Assembly: GCA_900110395.1 (NCBI GenBank)
Contig: FODP01000012.1
Location: 1-64,000, forward strand
Source of the DNA: Rhodospirillales bacterium URHD0017
GTDB lineage: Bacteria; Pseudomonadota; Alphaproteobacteria; Reyranellales; Reyranellaceae
Direction of reading: 5' to 3'
DNA: 64,000 nucleotides
Part shown: positions 25,125-33,358 of the stretch, piece by piece
Layout: each line of letters opens with the position of its first letter
Numbering within the stretch: position 1 is the stretch's first letter
Notes under the pieces: generated by a model
Database searches by the model: none
What the model saw: the letters and a program-made list of their open reading frames with translations, nothing else
What the model was told of the DNA's origin: nothing
Position numbers and translations under genes: made by a program

Positions 25125-26386
25125 GCGCCGCCGACACGCGTCGCCCACACCGGATCGGTCGCCTCGCCGGCGAACAACACGCGGTCATGATGTGGCTGGG
25201 CCAGCACCGACCGCTTGTCGGCGCTGCCCGGCATCGCCATCGACCACGAGCCGCGGGCGAACGGATCCTTGCCCCAGCGCGTCACCGACGAGCGCGTCAT
25301 CAGGCCACGCAAGTCGTTGCCGTAGATCTCGGCCAGGGCCGAGATGGCAAAGGCCAGGGCCGCCCCCGTGCCCTCCTCCTCGAGTTGCCGCGCGTGCGCG
25401 CCGCCCACGAACACGATGGCGGCGTCGCGATTGTAGGGCCGCACGATGGCGTCGAACGGCTCCTGCTTGCGGCTGAGGCCAAGGACGCTGCGGCCGGCCG
25501 GCGCGTCGATCACCTTGCGGCCGAACGACAGCGCGATCTTGTTGTAGAGCGCCATCGGCAACTGCGCGATCGCCTCGCGCTTGGCCGCGCTGAGCTGCGG
25601 GGCGAAGCCGAACGGGCCGGCGGCCAACACGCCGGTCGGCACCGTCACGATCACGGCCTTGGCCGACAACTGGCCATTGGTGGTGACGATCAGCACCTGT
25701 GGGCCGGTCGAATCGACGCGGACGACCTTGGTGCCGAGCTTCACCGGCACCTTGCCGCCCCAGCGCGCGACCAGTGCGCCCAGCCCCTCGGTCACCGAAT
25801 ATTGCGGCTCGGTCTCGGGCTGGCGCATGAAGTCGCGCGCTGACAGCTCGCCGAGCTCGACGCCCGATTCCAGCGGCCCGACCATGGCGTAGGCCAGCCG
25901 CTCCAGCGGATCCTGCGCCACCAGCACGCGGCTGACCGGCATGTCGGGCGCCTTCTTCAGGGCCTCGACCAGCTTGCGCGAGGCATCGATGGCGATCTTC
26001 TCGAAGCGTGCGTATTCCTCCTTGGGCGCCTCGGTACCGCCCACGTAGATCGCCTGCTCCTGGCGGTCGGGCACCGGCCGCACGTTCATCTCCTTCAGGA
26101 TCGCCATGGCGGGGTTGGTGCGGCCCGCCTCGATCCACTGGGCGCCGAGGTCGAAGGGAAATCCGAAGGTCGTGCTGTCAGTGACGGCACGGCCGCCGAT
26201 GCGCTCGCGTGCTTCGACCACCAGCACGTTCTTGTTCGCTGCCATCAGGGTTTTGGCGGCGGCCAGGCCCGCGACACCCGCCCCGACAATGACCACGTCG
26301 GGATCGGCGGCCCCCAACGCCGGTAGTGCCGGAAGTGCAGTTCCTGCCATCAAGGTGGACAGGAAGAGACGACGACTGAGCGTCAT
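25064..26386 (-). CDS. Flavin-containing amine oxidase, Tat-exported
   Basis: 440 residues. The first residues, MTLSRRLFLSTLMAGTALPA, form a twin-arginine-type signal. The dinucleotide fold follows: VVIVGAGVAGLAAAKTL, then VEARERIGGRAVTD, the amine-oxidase GG motif. The C-terminal FAGEATDPVWATRVGGAYASG is the flavin-contact element of the monoamine oxidase family. It likely oxidises an amine in the periplasm, producing hydrogen peroxide. It converges on the MFS gene; the helicase gene diverges 31 bases upstream. Confidence 0.92.
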   Translation of the reverse strand: MTLSRRLFLSTLMAGTALPALPALGAADPDVVIVGAGVAGLAAAKTLMAANKNVLVVEARERIGGRAVTDSTTFGFPFDLGAQWIEAGRTNPAMAILKEMNVRPVPDRQEQAIYVGGTEAPKEEYARFEKIAIDASRKLVEALKKAPDMPVSRVLVAQDPLERLAYAMVGPLESGVELGELSARDFMRQPETEPQYSVTEGLGALVARWGGKVPVKLGTKVVRVDSTGPQVLIVTTNGQLSAKAVIVTVPTGVLAAGPFGFAPQLSAAKREAIAQLPMALYNKIALSFGRKVIDAPAGRSVLGLSRKQEPFDAIVRPYNRDAAIVFVGGAHARQLEEEGTGAALAFAISALAEIYGNDLRGLMTRSSVTRWGKDPFARGSWSMAMPGSADKRSVLAQPHHDRVLFAGEATDPVWATRVGGAYASGLRAAREALAVLGAKR

Positions 26387-26417
26387 TTGCCTGACAGTGT
26401 ATGCTATCGGGCTGTTG

Positions 26418-29198
26418 ATGGTGTTGCCTTCTCACAACTGGACGGCCCTGGTCGCGACCGCCCGCGGCGCGCTGTGGCGCGGGCCCGACGGGACGATCGA
26501 ACGACTTAGGGCGGCCGACGCTGCGATGCGCGCGGCCGCCAGCCGGCCGCTCGTCTGCCATGCGCCGGCAGTGGCGGCGCGTCTCGGCCTGGACGATTTG
26601 CCGGCGCTCGATCTGCTGGAGCTCTTCGCCTTCGTGCGGCCGGCGAAGTTCTGCCTGCCCACCCCGCGCGGCCTCTGCGAGGCGCTCGATCTCGCGGTGC
26701 CGACGACGCCCGAAGAAGAAGTCGCCGCCCTGCCGCAGGTGGCTGCCGTGCTGCTCGACGAGCTCGAGGACATGGCGGCGCTGGCCTCGCGTGAGCTCAC
26801 CGAGACCGCGCTCGCCATGGCCCGAGGGCAATGGCCGTGGGGCGAGGCCGTGCTGGCCGCCCTGGGTATCGATCCCGCGGGCAAGAAGCTGCGGCCGGGC
26901 GCTGGCCTCGATATCTGGAAGAGCCTGCCGCAATGGGAGGAGCCACCGCCCGCGCCGCCGCCCTCCAGCCAGCCGGTCGAGCCGCGCGAGGCGCGCCTGC
27001 GGCTGGCCCAGATGGTCTCGGCCGGCGCCAACATCGCCGAGGCGCGGCCGACGCAGAGCGACTACGCCTCCGCCGCCAGCCAGGCCTTCGCGCCGCGCGA
27101 GCGCGAGGACCAGCCCAATGTCGTGCTGGTCGAGGCCGGCACGGGCGTCGGCAAGACCCTGGGCTATATCGCGCCGGCCAGCCTGTGGGCCGAGAAGAAC
27201 GGCGCGCCGGTCTGGATCGCCACCTACACCCGCAACCTGCAGCGCCAGATCGACAACGAGCTCGACCGTTTGCACCGCGATTCGGCCGAGAAGCGGCGCA
27301 AGGTGGTGATCCGCAAGGGCCGCGAAAATTATCTCTGCCTGCTGAACTTCCAGGAAGCGGTGATGCGCACTGGCCTCGCGCCGGAGAATGCCGTCGGCCT
27401 CGGCCTGCTCGCGCGCTGGGCGCTCAACAGCCGCGACGGCGACATGGTGGGCGGTGACCTGCCGGCCTGGCTGCTCGACCTCCTGGGCCGCGGCCGCATC
27501 ACGCGGCTCGCCGACCGGCGCGGCGAATGCATCTACTCGGCCTGCGAGCACTACCGGAAGTGCTTCGTCGAACGCACCATCCGCCGCGCGCGCCAGGCCG
27601 ACATCGTGATCGCCAACCACGCGCTGGTGATGGTGCAGGCGGCGATGGGCGGCCTCGACGACGCCACGCGGCCGCTGCGCTACGTGTTCGACGAAGGCCA
27701 TCACCTGTTCGACGCCGCCGACGGCGCCTTCGGTGCGCATTTGAGCGGCATCGAAGCCTCCGATCTCAGGCGCTGGCTTTTGGGCGCCGAGGGCCGCCGC
27801 GGCAGCCGCGCGCGCGGCCTCGAACGTCGCCTCAGCGACCTTCTGGGCGACGATCTCGAAGCCCATAAGGCACTGCGCCGCCTGCTCGACCTTGCGCAGC
27901 AGCTGCCCTCGACCAATTGGCAGACGCGGCTTGCCGACGGCACCGTGCTGGGCCCGGCTGAGGAGTTCCTGGCATTGGTTCGCCAGCAGGTGCGCGCGCG
28001 GGCGTCGGGCGAGGATCAGGGCTTTGGCCAGGAATGCGACGTCCGTCCGCTCAACCCGGGCCTGATCGAGGCGGCCGACCGGTTGGGCGAGGCGCTGGAA
28101 CAGATGCTGGTGCCGGTGCGCCGTCTGCGCCAGGCGCTGCGCACCAAGCTCGAGGCCGAGGCGGACAAGCTCGACTCGGGCCAGCGCTCGCGCATCGAGG
28201 GCGTCGCGCGCTCGCTTGCCAACCGCTGCGAGCTGACCCTGGAAGCCTGGCGCGCCATGCTGCGCGGCCTGCACAACGAGACCGATCCCGCCTTCGTCGA
28301 CTGGTTCGCCATCGAGAAGATCCAGAACCGCGAGATCGATGTCGGCATGTACCGCCACTACCTCGATCCCACCGAGCCGTTCGTGAACTCGGTGATCGTG
28401 CCGTCGCACGGCGCGGTCATCACCTCGGCGACCTTGCGCGATTCGCTGGGCGTGCCGACCGCTGCCAACGACGAGCTGGCCGAATCGCTGGCCGACTGGA
28501 TGGTGGCCGAAGCGCGCACCGGCACGCGCCATCTCGCAGCACCGGCGATCCGCGCCGCCATGGCCTCGCCCTTCGACTATGCCCAGGCGACCCGCGTGCT
28601 GATCGTGCGCGACGTCAAGCGCGACGACGCCGACCAGGTGGCGGCGGCCTATCGCGAGCTTTTCCTGGCGGCTGGCGGCGGCGCGCTCGGCCTGTTCACC
28701 GCCATCGGCCGGCTGCGCGCCGTTTACCAGCGCATCGCGCCCACGCTCGAGGAAGCGGGACTGCCGCTCTACGCCCAGCATGTCGGCGGCATGGATGCCG
28801 CCACCTTGGTCGACATCTTCCGCGCCGAGGAGCATTCGTGCCTCTTGGGCACTGACGCCGTGCGCGACGGCGTCGACGTGCCGGGCCGCTCGCTACGCCT
28901 GATCGTGTTCGATCGCGTGCCCTGGCCGAGGCCCGACATCCTGCACCGCGCCCGCAAGGCTTCGTGGAAGGAAGCCGGCGCCGGGGCCAATGCCTATGAC
29001 GACATGCTGGCGCGGCTGCGCCTGAAGCAGGCCTATGGCCGGCTGATCCGCCGCGCCGACGATCGCGGCGTGTTCGTCATGCTGGACTCACGCCTGCCCA
29101 GCCGCCTGCTGGGCGCGTTCCCGCCCGGTGTCGCCATCGATCGCATCGGTCTTGCCGACGCCGTTGCCGCCGTGAAGGGGTTCCTCGAGCCGACATGA
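26418..29198 (+). CDS. ATP-dependent DNA helicase, DinG/XPD-like
   Basis: 926 residues, superfamily 2. Walker A is EAGTGVGKT (residues 239-247), the DEAH-type Walker B is DEGHH (425-429). Four cysteines, Cys307 in ENYLCLL and Cys371, Cys376, Cys382 in GECIYSACEHYRKC, match the iron-sulfur cluster of XPD/DinG helicases. The second motor domain has VRDGVDVPGRSLR and QAYGRLIRR. About 230 N-terminal residues precede the motor and are not a domain I recognise. It probably unwinds DNA with 5'-3' polarity in repair. ATG 26418 is the first sensible start; no strong ribosome site is seen. Confidence 0.92.
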   Translation: MVLPSHNWTALVATARGALWRGPDGTIERLRAADAAMRAAASRPLVCHAPAVAARLGLDDLPALDLLELFAFVRPAKFCLPTPRGLCEALDLAVPTTPEEEVAALPQVAAVLLDELEDMAALASRELTETALAMARGQWPWGEAVLAALGIDPAGKKLRPGAGLDIWKSLPQWEEPPPAPPPSSQPVEPREARLRLAQMVSAGANIAEARPTQSDYASAASQAFAPREREDQPNVVLVEAGTGVGKTLGYIAPASLWAEKNGAPVWIATYTRNLQRQIDNELDRLHRDSAEKRRKVVIRKGRENYLCLLNFQEAVMRTGLAPENAVGLGLLARWALNSRDGDMVGGDLPAWLLDLLGRGRITRLADRRGECIYSACEHYRKCFVERTIRRARQADIVIANHALVMVQAAMGGLDDATRPLRYVFDEGHHLFDAADGAFGAHLSGIEASDLRRWLLGAEGRRGSRARGLERRLSDLLGDDLEAHKALRRLLDLAQQLPSTNWQTRLADGTVLGPAEEFLALVRQQVRARASGEDQGFGQECDVRPLNPGLIEAADRLGEALEQMLVPVRRLRQALRTKLEAEADKLDSGQRSRIEGVARSLANRCELTLEAWRAMLRGLHNETDPAFVDWFAIEKIQNREIDVGMYRHYLDPTEPFVNSVIVPSHGAVITSATLRDSLGVPTAANDELAESLADWMVAEARTGTRHLAAPAIRAAMASPFDYAQATRVLIVRDVKRDDADQVAAAYRELFLAAGGGALGLFTAIGRLRAVYQRIAPTLEEAGLPLYAQHVGGMDAATLVDIFRAEEHSCLLGTDAVRDGVDVPGRSLRLIVFDRVPWPRPDILHRARKASWKEAGAGANAYDDMLARLRLKQAYGRLIRRADDRGVFVMLDSRLPSRLLGAFPPGVAIDRIGLADAVAAVKGFLEPT

Positions 29199-29429
29199 GC
29201 GATGCAGGCACTGCTCGCAGCAAGAGTTTCCGCAGTTTCCGCAGTTTGCGCTACCCCCTCTGCGACAGCCGCCCCCGACAGCGCGAGGAGGCCTCGCCCG
29301 CCGACCGAGGCCAAGCGGCGGCAGTCGGCGGGCGGCGCCCGCCGTAGGGTGAACGGATAAACGATGCATAGAGCGACAGTCGCCCCATCGTACCACGCAC
29401 CTTGACCGCAGTAAATAACTATAGTTATC

Positions 29430-29678
29430 TCATTTCACGAAGCGCTGCAGGGTCCAGAACAGGGCCGCGCCGAAGCTGGCGCCATAGACGGCGAACTCGA
29501 CGGTCGTCAGCAGGCGCCGGCGCCGGCGGCGCGCCAGGATCGACGAACGGATCTTCTCCTTGGCAACGATATCGGTCGACCATTTCGAACCCGGCCGCCG
29601 GTAGAGAACACGGGTGTCCTTCCACCAGCCCAGGCCGGCGCCGATCAGGCCGAACACGGAGCAGATGATGATCAGCAC
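29430..29678 (-). CDS. Hypothetical small membrane protein
   Basis: 82 residues beginning with GTG at 29678. A hydrophobic start (LIIICSVFGLIGAGLGWW) is followed by a basic middle (ARRRRRRL) and a second segment EFAVYGASFGAALFWTL, giving two spans with a cytoplasmic basic loop. I do not recognise the family and no strong ribosome site is visible. The 231 bases between the helicase stop and this gene hold nothing I can identify beyond short TTTCCGCAG repeats. Confidence 0.55.
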   Translation of the reverse strand: MLIIICSVFGLIGAGLGWWKDTRVLYRRPGSKWSTDIVAKEKIRSSILARRRRRRLLTTVEFAVYGASFGAALFWTLQRFVK

Positions 29679-29700
29679 GACTGGCGATTGTAGCTCATCG

Positions 29701-29925
29701 CTGGGAGCGTGCCACTTCGTGGCGCTTCCTCGCCAACGAAGTTGGGGAGGTGTCGGCGTCTTACGCCGACGGAGGGATCATGGGCCACAGCATCGTTGTT
29801 GCCTCTGACCCCTCCGTGCGCTTCGCGGACCAGGCGTTTGGCCGCTTCGCGGCCAAAAGCGCCACGCCCCACGCTTTTGCGTGGGGAGGCAAGCGGCAGC
29901 GCGTCACGCCGGCGACAAGGGCAAC
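29701..29925. repeat. Cluster of short palindromic repeats
   Basis: A run of separate small hairpins: GAGCGTGCCACTTCGTGGCG (29706-29725, same family as 10506 and 37011), CCAACGAAGTTGG (29733-29745), GGCGT-CTTA-CGCC near 29754, TTGGCCGCTTCGCGGCCAA near 29838 and CCCCACGCTTTTGCGTGGGG near 29867. Nothing coding is convincing here. It separates the small membrane protein from a divergent acetyltransferase. Confidence 0.7.
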
Positions 29926-29946
29926 CCTGTCCTCTAGAGAAGGTGC

Positions 29947-30372
29947 ATGCCGTCCTCCCCTCGTGTCCTCTACGCTGCCGAGCCCGCTCTCGCCGTCGAT
30001 GAATTCTGCCGTGTGCTGCTCGAGTCGGGTCTCGGCGCCACGCGACCGACCGGCGATCGGCCGCGCATGCAGCAGATGCTCGACCAGGCCGACCTCGTCG
30101 TGACGGCGCGGCTCGATCGGCCCGACCGGATGCTGGTCGGCGTCGCGCGCTCGATCACCGACTTCTCCTGGTGCTGCTACCTGTCCGAGCTCGCGGTCTC
30201 CTCCTCGGCCCAGGGCCTTGGCGTCGGCAAGGGCCTGATCGACGAGACGCGCCGCGTGATCGGCCCGCGCGTCAGCCTGGTGCTGGCGTCGATGCCCGAG
30301 TCGGTGGGCTTCTACGAGCGCATCGGCATGCCGCGGCAGGCCGACACCTTCTGGTTCAAGCGCAGCGAATAG
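29947..30372 (+). CDS. GNAT-family N-acetyltransferase
   Basis: 141 residues. The acetyl-CoA loop is SAQGLGVGKGLIDETRR, preceded by the strand ELAVSS and an unusual DFSWCCYLS segment. A second gene at 55636 encodes a paralogue with the same arrangement (DFCFCCYLS, CQGQGIGKRLIEETR). The end FYERIGMPRQADTFWFKR is conserved between them. Acceptor unknown. GAAGG precedes the ATG. Confidence 0.9.
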   Translation: MPSSPRVLYAAEPALAVDEFCRVLLESGLGATRPTGDRPRMQQMLDQADLVVTARLDRPDRMLVGVARSITDFSWCCYLSELAVSSSAQGLGVGKGLIDETRRVIGPRVSLVLASMPESVGFYERIGMPRQADTFWFKRSE

Positions 30373-30377
30373 CGCGA

Positions 30378-30422
30378 CTTCCGATCGGATGGAACCGAGA
30401 GCGGTTCCACCCGATCGGAAGC
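30378..30422. terminator. Large hairpin between convergent genes
   Basis: CTTCCGATCGGATGGAACC pairs with GGTTCCACCCGATCGGAAG around GAGAGC, one mismatch in 19 pairs. It lies exactly between the stops of the convergent acetyltransferase and dehydrogenase genes and probably ends transcription from both sides, though there is no U tract. Confidence 0.6.
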
Positions 30423-30425
30423 GCG

Positions 30426-31385
30426 TCAGTAGCCGGCCGAGCGGTCGACGACCTCCTTGAGGGGCGCGCCGTCGAGGAAGCGGCCGAGATTGTCGACGAA
30501 CAGGCGGGCGACGAAGCGGTCGCGCTGCGGATGCGGGCCGCCGATGTGCGGCAGCACGATGATGCCCTCGGTGGTCCAGAACGGATGCTCCGACGGCAGC
30601 GGCTCCTGGCGGAAGACGTCGAGCAAGGCACCCGCGATCTTCTTGGCCTTCACCGCGGCGATGAGGTCGTCGTCCTTGATGATGTGGCCTCGGCCGAAAT
30701 TCAGCAGCCAGGCCGAGGGCTTCATCTTGGCGAGCCGCGCCGCGTTGATGAAGTTGTCGGTTTCGGGCGTGGCCGGCAGCAGCAACAGCACGAAGTCGGA
30801 TTGCGCCAGCACCTCGTCGGTGCGCGAGCTGGGCAGCACCTCGGCGACGTTCGGCATGGGCGCCACGCGCCGCTTGGTGCCGATCACGCGCATGCCGAGC
30901 GCGTTGGCGATGCGCGCCACCTCGGCACCGATCGCACCCAGCCCCAGGATGCCGAGCGTCTTGCCGGTCAGCGGCTGGGCCACGGTGTTCACCCACTTCG
31001 ATTGCTTCTGGTGATCCGAGACCGTCCTGTATGGCTTGGCGACATGGAACAGCGCGCCGATGATGTTCTCGGGCATCGATTCGGTGTGCGTGCCGCGTGC
31101 GCAGGTGAGGGTGAGGCCGGCCGGCAGATCGGGCAGCGACAGCCAGCCCTCGACGCCGGCGCTCATCGCCTGCGCCCAGCGCAGCTTGGGCATGGTGGGC
31201 AGCAGGCCCGCCGGCACGCCGCCCGCCATCAGCGCCTCGGTGCGGGCGAGCTGCTCGGCCGACGGCTTGTCCTTGCGCGGCAGGGTCTCGATCGCCACGC
31301 GATCGGCAAGGCCTGCCGCCTTGATGGCGTCGAGGTAGGCAGCGGTCTGGTCGGTCCACAGCAGGACATGCGCGCGATTGGTCAC
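30426..31385 (-). CDS. D-2-hydroxyacid dehydrogenase (NAD-dependent)
   Basis: 319 residues. The nucleotide-binding domain begins TLGILGLGAIGAEVARIANA (GxGxxG). Catalytic residues typical of the family are Arg in NFGRGHII, Glu in FRQEPLP and His in VLPHIGGPHP. It should reduce a 2-keto acid such as glyoxylate, hydroxypyruvate or a longer analogue. GTG 31385 (VTNRAHVLLW) is the likely start, with GGAG upstream; a longer frame to 31535 runs into a repeat element and gives low-complexity sequence. Confidence 0.88.
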   Translation of the reverse strand: MTNRAHVLLWTDQTAAYLDAIKAAGLADRVAIETLPRKDKPSAEQLARTEALMAGGVPAGLLPTMPKLRWAQAMSAGVEGWLSLPDLPAGLTLTCARGTHTESMPENIIGALFHVAKPYRTVSDHQKQSKWVNTVAQPLTGKTLGILGLGAIGAEVARIANALGMRVIGTKRRVAPMPNVAEVLPSSRTDEVLAQSDFVLLLLPATPETDNFINAARLAKMKPSAWLLNFGRGHIIKDDDLIAAVKAKKIAGALLDVFRQEPLPSEHPFWTTEGIIVLPHIGGPHPQRDRFVARLFVDNLGRFLDGAPLKEVVDRSAGY

Positions 31386-31462
31386 GAAGGGGCTCCGGGT
31401 GTCGGTGAAGGCGGAACCGTAACGGATCGCTGGCCGTGCGCAACGAATCTTGCGCATCGCTT

Positions 31463-31568
31463 CATGTTCCTCTCCCCCGCTAGGGGAGAGGTTAGGTGAG
31501 GGGGTTGCACGAGCTGTCGATGCCCCCTCACCCAACCTCTCCCCCTATCGGGGGAGAGAGCATGAGAG
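31463..31568. repeat. Dispersed palindromic repeat, CTCTCCCCC family, long form
   Basis: Nested inverted repeat. Each side holds its own hairpin (CTCTCCCCCGCTAGGGGAGAG, and CTCTCCCCCTATCGGGGGAGAG with a small offset), and the inner arms GGTTAGGTGAGGGG and CCCCTCACCCAACC pair with each other. A short copy lies at 38033-38056. Positioned between the dehydrogenase and PPC genes. Confidence 0.75.
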
Positions 31569-31577
31569 GCGAGGAAA

Positions 31578-32018
31578 CTACTTCAAATCGATCAGCGCCA
31601 GGCCGAGCTCGGGCCGCTTGCGTCGGCGCAGCCGGGCCGGCGTCTCGACAATGGTGACTTCCAAGGTCGGGCGCACGATGCCGCTCAGGAAATGGCCGCC
31701 GCGGGTCGTGCCGTCGCTCATGCCCAGCACGGCGTGCATGTGCAGGCTGGGCTTGCCGTCGTCGCCCATGGCGATGTCGCCCAGCAGGCTCAGCGCCTCG
31801 CACTGGCTGTCGATCTCGATCGGCTTGTAGGTCTTCTTGGCGAGGTCGAACCAGCCGACGGTCGCGCGTTCGAAGGCGCCGATCGCCGTCAGCGACGCGG
31901 CATCGAGTTTGGTGGCGGCGGCAAAGGCGGTGATGGCGGCGAAGGCCTCCTCCCCGGCATCGAGGACGAGCACATAGGTGGATTCACCGGCATTCTGCCA
32001 GACGAGCTTCGATTCCAT
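31578..32018 (-). CDS. PPC/DUF296 domain protein
   Basis: 146 residues, a single PPC (plant and prokaryote conserved, DUF296) domain. The metal-binding and trimer core is visible: LTAIGAFERATVGWFDL and LHMHAVLGMSDGTTRGGHFL. In plants the domain accompanies AT-hooks; the stand-alone bacterial forms have no settled function, though DNA binding is often assumed. The C-terminus is basic (ARLRRRKRPEL). Same orientation as the dehydrogenase, but separated from it by a repeat. Confidence 0.85.
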   Translation of the reverse strand: MESKLVWQNAGESTYVLVLDAGEEAFAAITAFAAATKLDAASLTAIGAFERATVGWFDLAKKTYKPIEIDSQCEALSLLGDIAMGDDGKPSLHMHAVLGMSDGTTRGGHFLSGIVRPTLEVTIVETPARLRRRKRPELGLALIDLK

Positions 32019-32148
32019 TTGTCGTTAGCTCGGTTAATGCTGAAACGTTGCGTCGCGCCTCATTTCTGCCCGCATTGCGCTGCTGCACGCGACCACTGCT
32101 TCTATAAACTCCGCCGCCAAGAAAAGGTTCAGTGGAGGTTTCTTACCA

Positions 32149-33144
32149 ATGAAAAAGTTGATCATGCCGCGCCGTCGCGCGCTCATCCTGTCGGGCGGCG
32201 CGCTCGCCGCGCCGATGCTCTCGTCAGGCGTCGCCCGCGCGGCCGACGAGTGGCCCAACAAGCCGGTGAAGTACATCGTGGTGTTCCCCGCCGGCGGTCC
32301 GACCGACACCCTGTCGCGCATCGTCTGCCACGAGCTCGAGAAGCTCACCAACCAGCAGTTCATCATCGACAACAAGAGCGGCTCGGGCGGCGTGGTCGGC
32401 GCCGAGGCGATCGCGCGCTCCGCGCCCGACGGCTACACGATCGGCCTCTACACCATCGCCGCGCACGCGATTGCGCCGACGCTCTACACCAAGCTGCCGT
32501 TCGACGCGGGCAAGGATTTCACCGGTATCGCCATCCTGTGGGAAGTGCCGAACATGCTGATGACGCGCATCGACTTCCCGGCCAACACGGTGCCGGAGCT
32601 GATCGCGCTGCTGAAGGCCAATCCGGGCAAGTACTCCTTCGCCTCGTCGGGCGCGGGCACCAGCCCGCAGATCACCGGCGAGATGTTCAAGAGCATGGCC
32701 GGCGTCAGCATCCTGCACGTGCCCTATCGCGGCAGCGCGCCTGCCCACCAGGACATCCTGGCGGGCCAGGTCGACATGATGTTCGACAACATCCCGGGCC
32801 CGCTCGGCCTGATGAAGGGCGGCAAGGTGAAGGCGTTTGCCGTGACGTCCAAGGAGCGCCATCCGGCGGCCCCCGACATCCCGACCATGGCCGAGTTCCT
32901 GCCGGGCTTCGAGATCACCTCGTGGGGCGGCGTCTGCGGCCCGGCCGGCCTGCCGCCGGCGATGGTCGCGCGGCTGTCGGAGCTGCTGAAGCAGGCGCTG
33001 GAGAGCGCCGCCGTGAAGGAGGCGTTCGACAAGCAGGGCGCCACGCGGCGCTGGCTCAACCCCGCCGACACGGCGGCCTACCGGGCCGACAACGAGGCGC
33101 GGCTGGCACCGGTCATCAAGGCATCAGGCGCGAAGGTGGAGTAG
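32149..33144 (+). CDS. Bug/TctC-family tripartite tricarboxylate transporter receptor
   Basis: 331 residues, exported by a signal peptide with arginines near the start (MPRRRALILSGGALAAPML). The mature protein has the Bug signatures WPNKPVKYIVVFPAGGPTDT, VVGAEAIARSAPDGYT and HVPYRGSAPAHQDILAGQVD. Such receptors capture carboxylates, aromatic acids or other anions in the periplasm. No tctAB genes are adjacent; orphan receptors of this family are common. A GGAGG sits about ten bases before the ATG. Confidence 0.94.
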   Translation: MKKLIMPRRRALILSGGALAAPMLSSGVARAADEWPNKPVKYIVVFPAGGPTDTLSRIVCHELEKLTNQQFIIDNKSGSGGVVGAEAIARSAPDGYTIGLYTIAAHAIAPTLYTKLPFDAGKDFTGIAILWEVPNMLMTRIDFPANTVPELIALLKANPGKYSFASSGAGTSPQITGEMFKSMAGVSILHVPYRGSAPAHQDILAGQVDMMFDNIPGPLGLMKGGKVKAFAVTSKERHPAAPDIPTMAEFLPGFEITSWGGVCGPAGLPPAMVARLSELLKQALESAAVKEAFDKQGATRRWLNPADTAAYRADNEARLAPVIKASGAKVE

Positions 33145-33146
33145 TC

Positions 33147-33178
33147 ATCCTCCCCAGCGAAGCTGGTGAGGTGGCGAT
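33147..33178. repeat. Dispersed palindromic repeat, CCCCAGCGAAGCTGG type
   Basis: TCATCCTCCCCAGCGAAGCT, then GGTGAGGTGG just after the TctC-like stop. A related unit, TCCTCGCCAACGAAGTTGGG and GAGGTG, lies at 29726-29751. The core palindrome is CCAGCGAAGCTGG. Confidence 0.55.
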
Positions 33179-33182
33179 GTCA

Positions 33183-33347
33183 TCACGGGACGTAGCCCTT
33201 GGGAGTTCGATGCGGATCCGCAGGCTCCCTGGGGCTCGCCGGTTTGTAGCCGGGAAAATCCTTGAAGGTATAGGGCGAGTACTTGTCAGTACACGCCCCC
33301 GCCAAACCGACAAGAGCAACGATGGCGAACCGGAGAAGCCGTTGCAC
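33183..33347 (-). CDS. 54-residue putative lipoprotein
   Basis: GTG at 33347 is preceded by GAGGGA at good spacing, eleven bases after the monooxygenase stop. The product begins VQRLLRFAIVALVGLAGAC, a lipoprotein signal with lipobox AGAC, and has a mature region rich in Pro, Lys and aromatic residues (TDKYSPYTFKDFPGYKPAS). Function unknown; it is probably cotranscribed with the monooxygenase. Confidence 0.6.
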   Translation of the reverse strand: MQRLLRFAIVALVGLAGACTDKYSPYTFKDFPGYKPASPREPADPHRTPKGYVP

Positions 33348-33358
33348 GCCGTCATCCC

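Noticed and set aside
26178..28835. 885-codon open frame on the minus strand across the helicase gene
   Set aside because: It is antisense to a gene with complete helicase motifs, and its product has the low-complexity composition of a GC-rich shadow.
29199..29429. Possible ncRNA in the gap after the helicase gene
   Set aside because: Only short TTTCCGCAG iterations are visible; no promoter, conserved stem or terminator that I can support.
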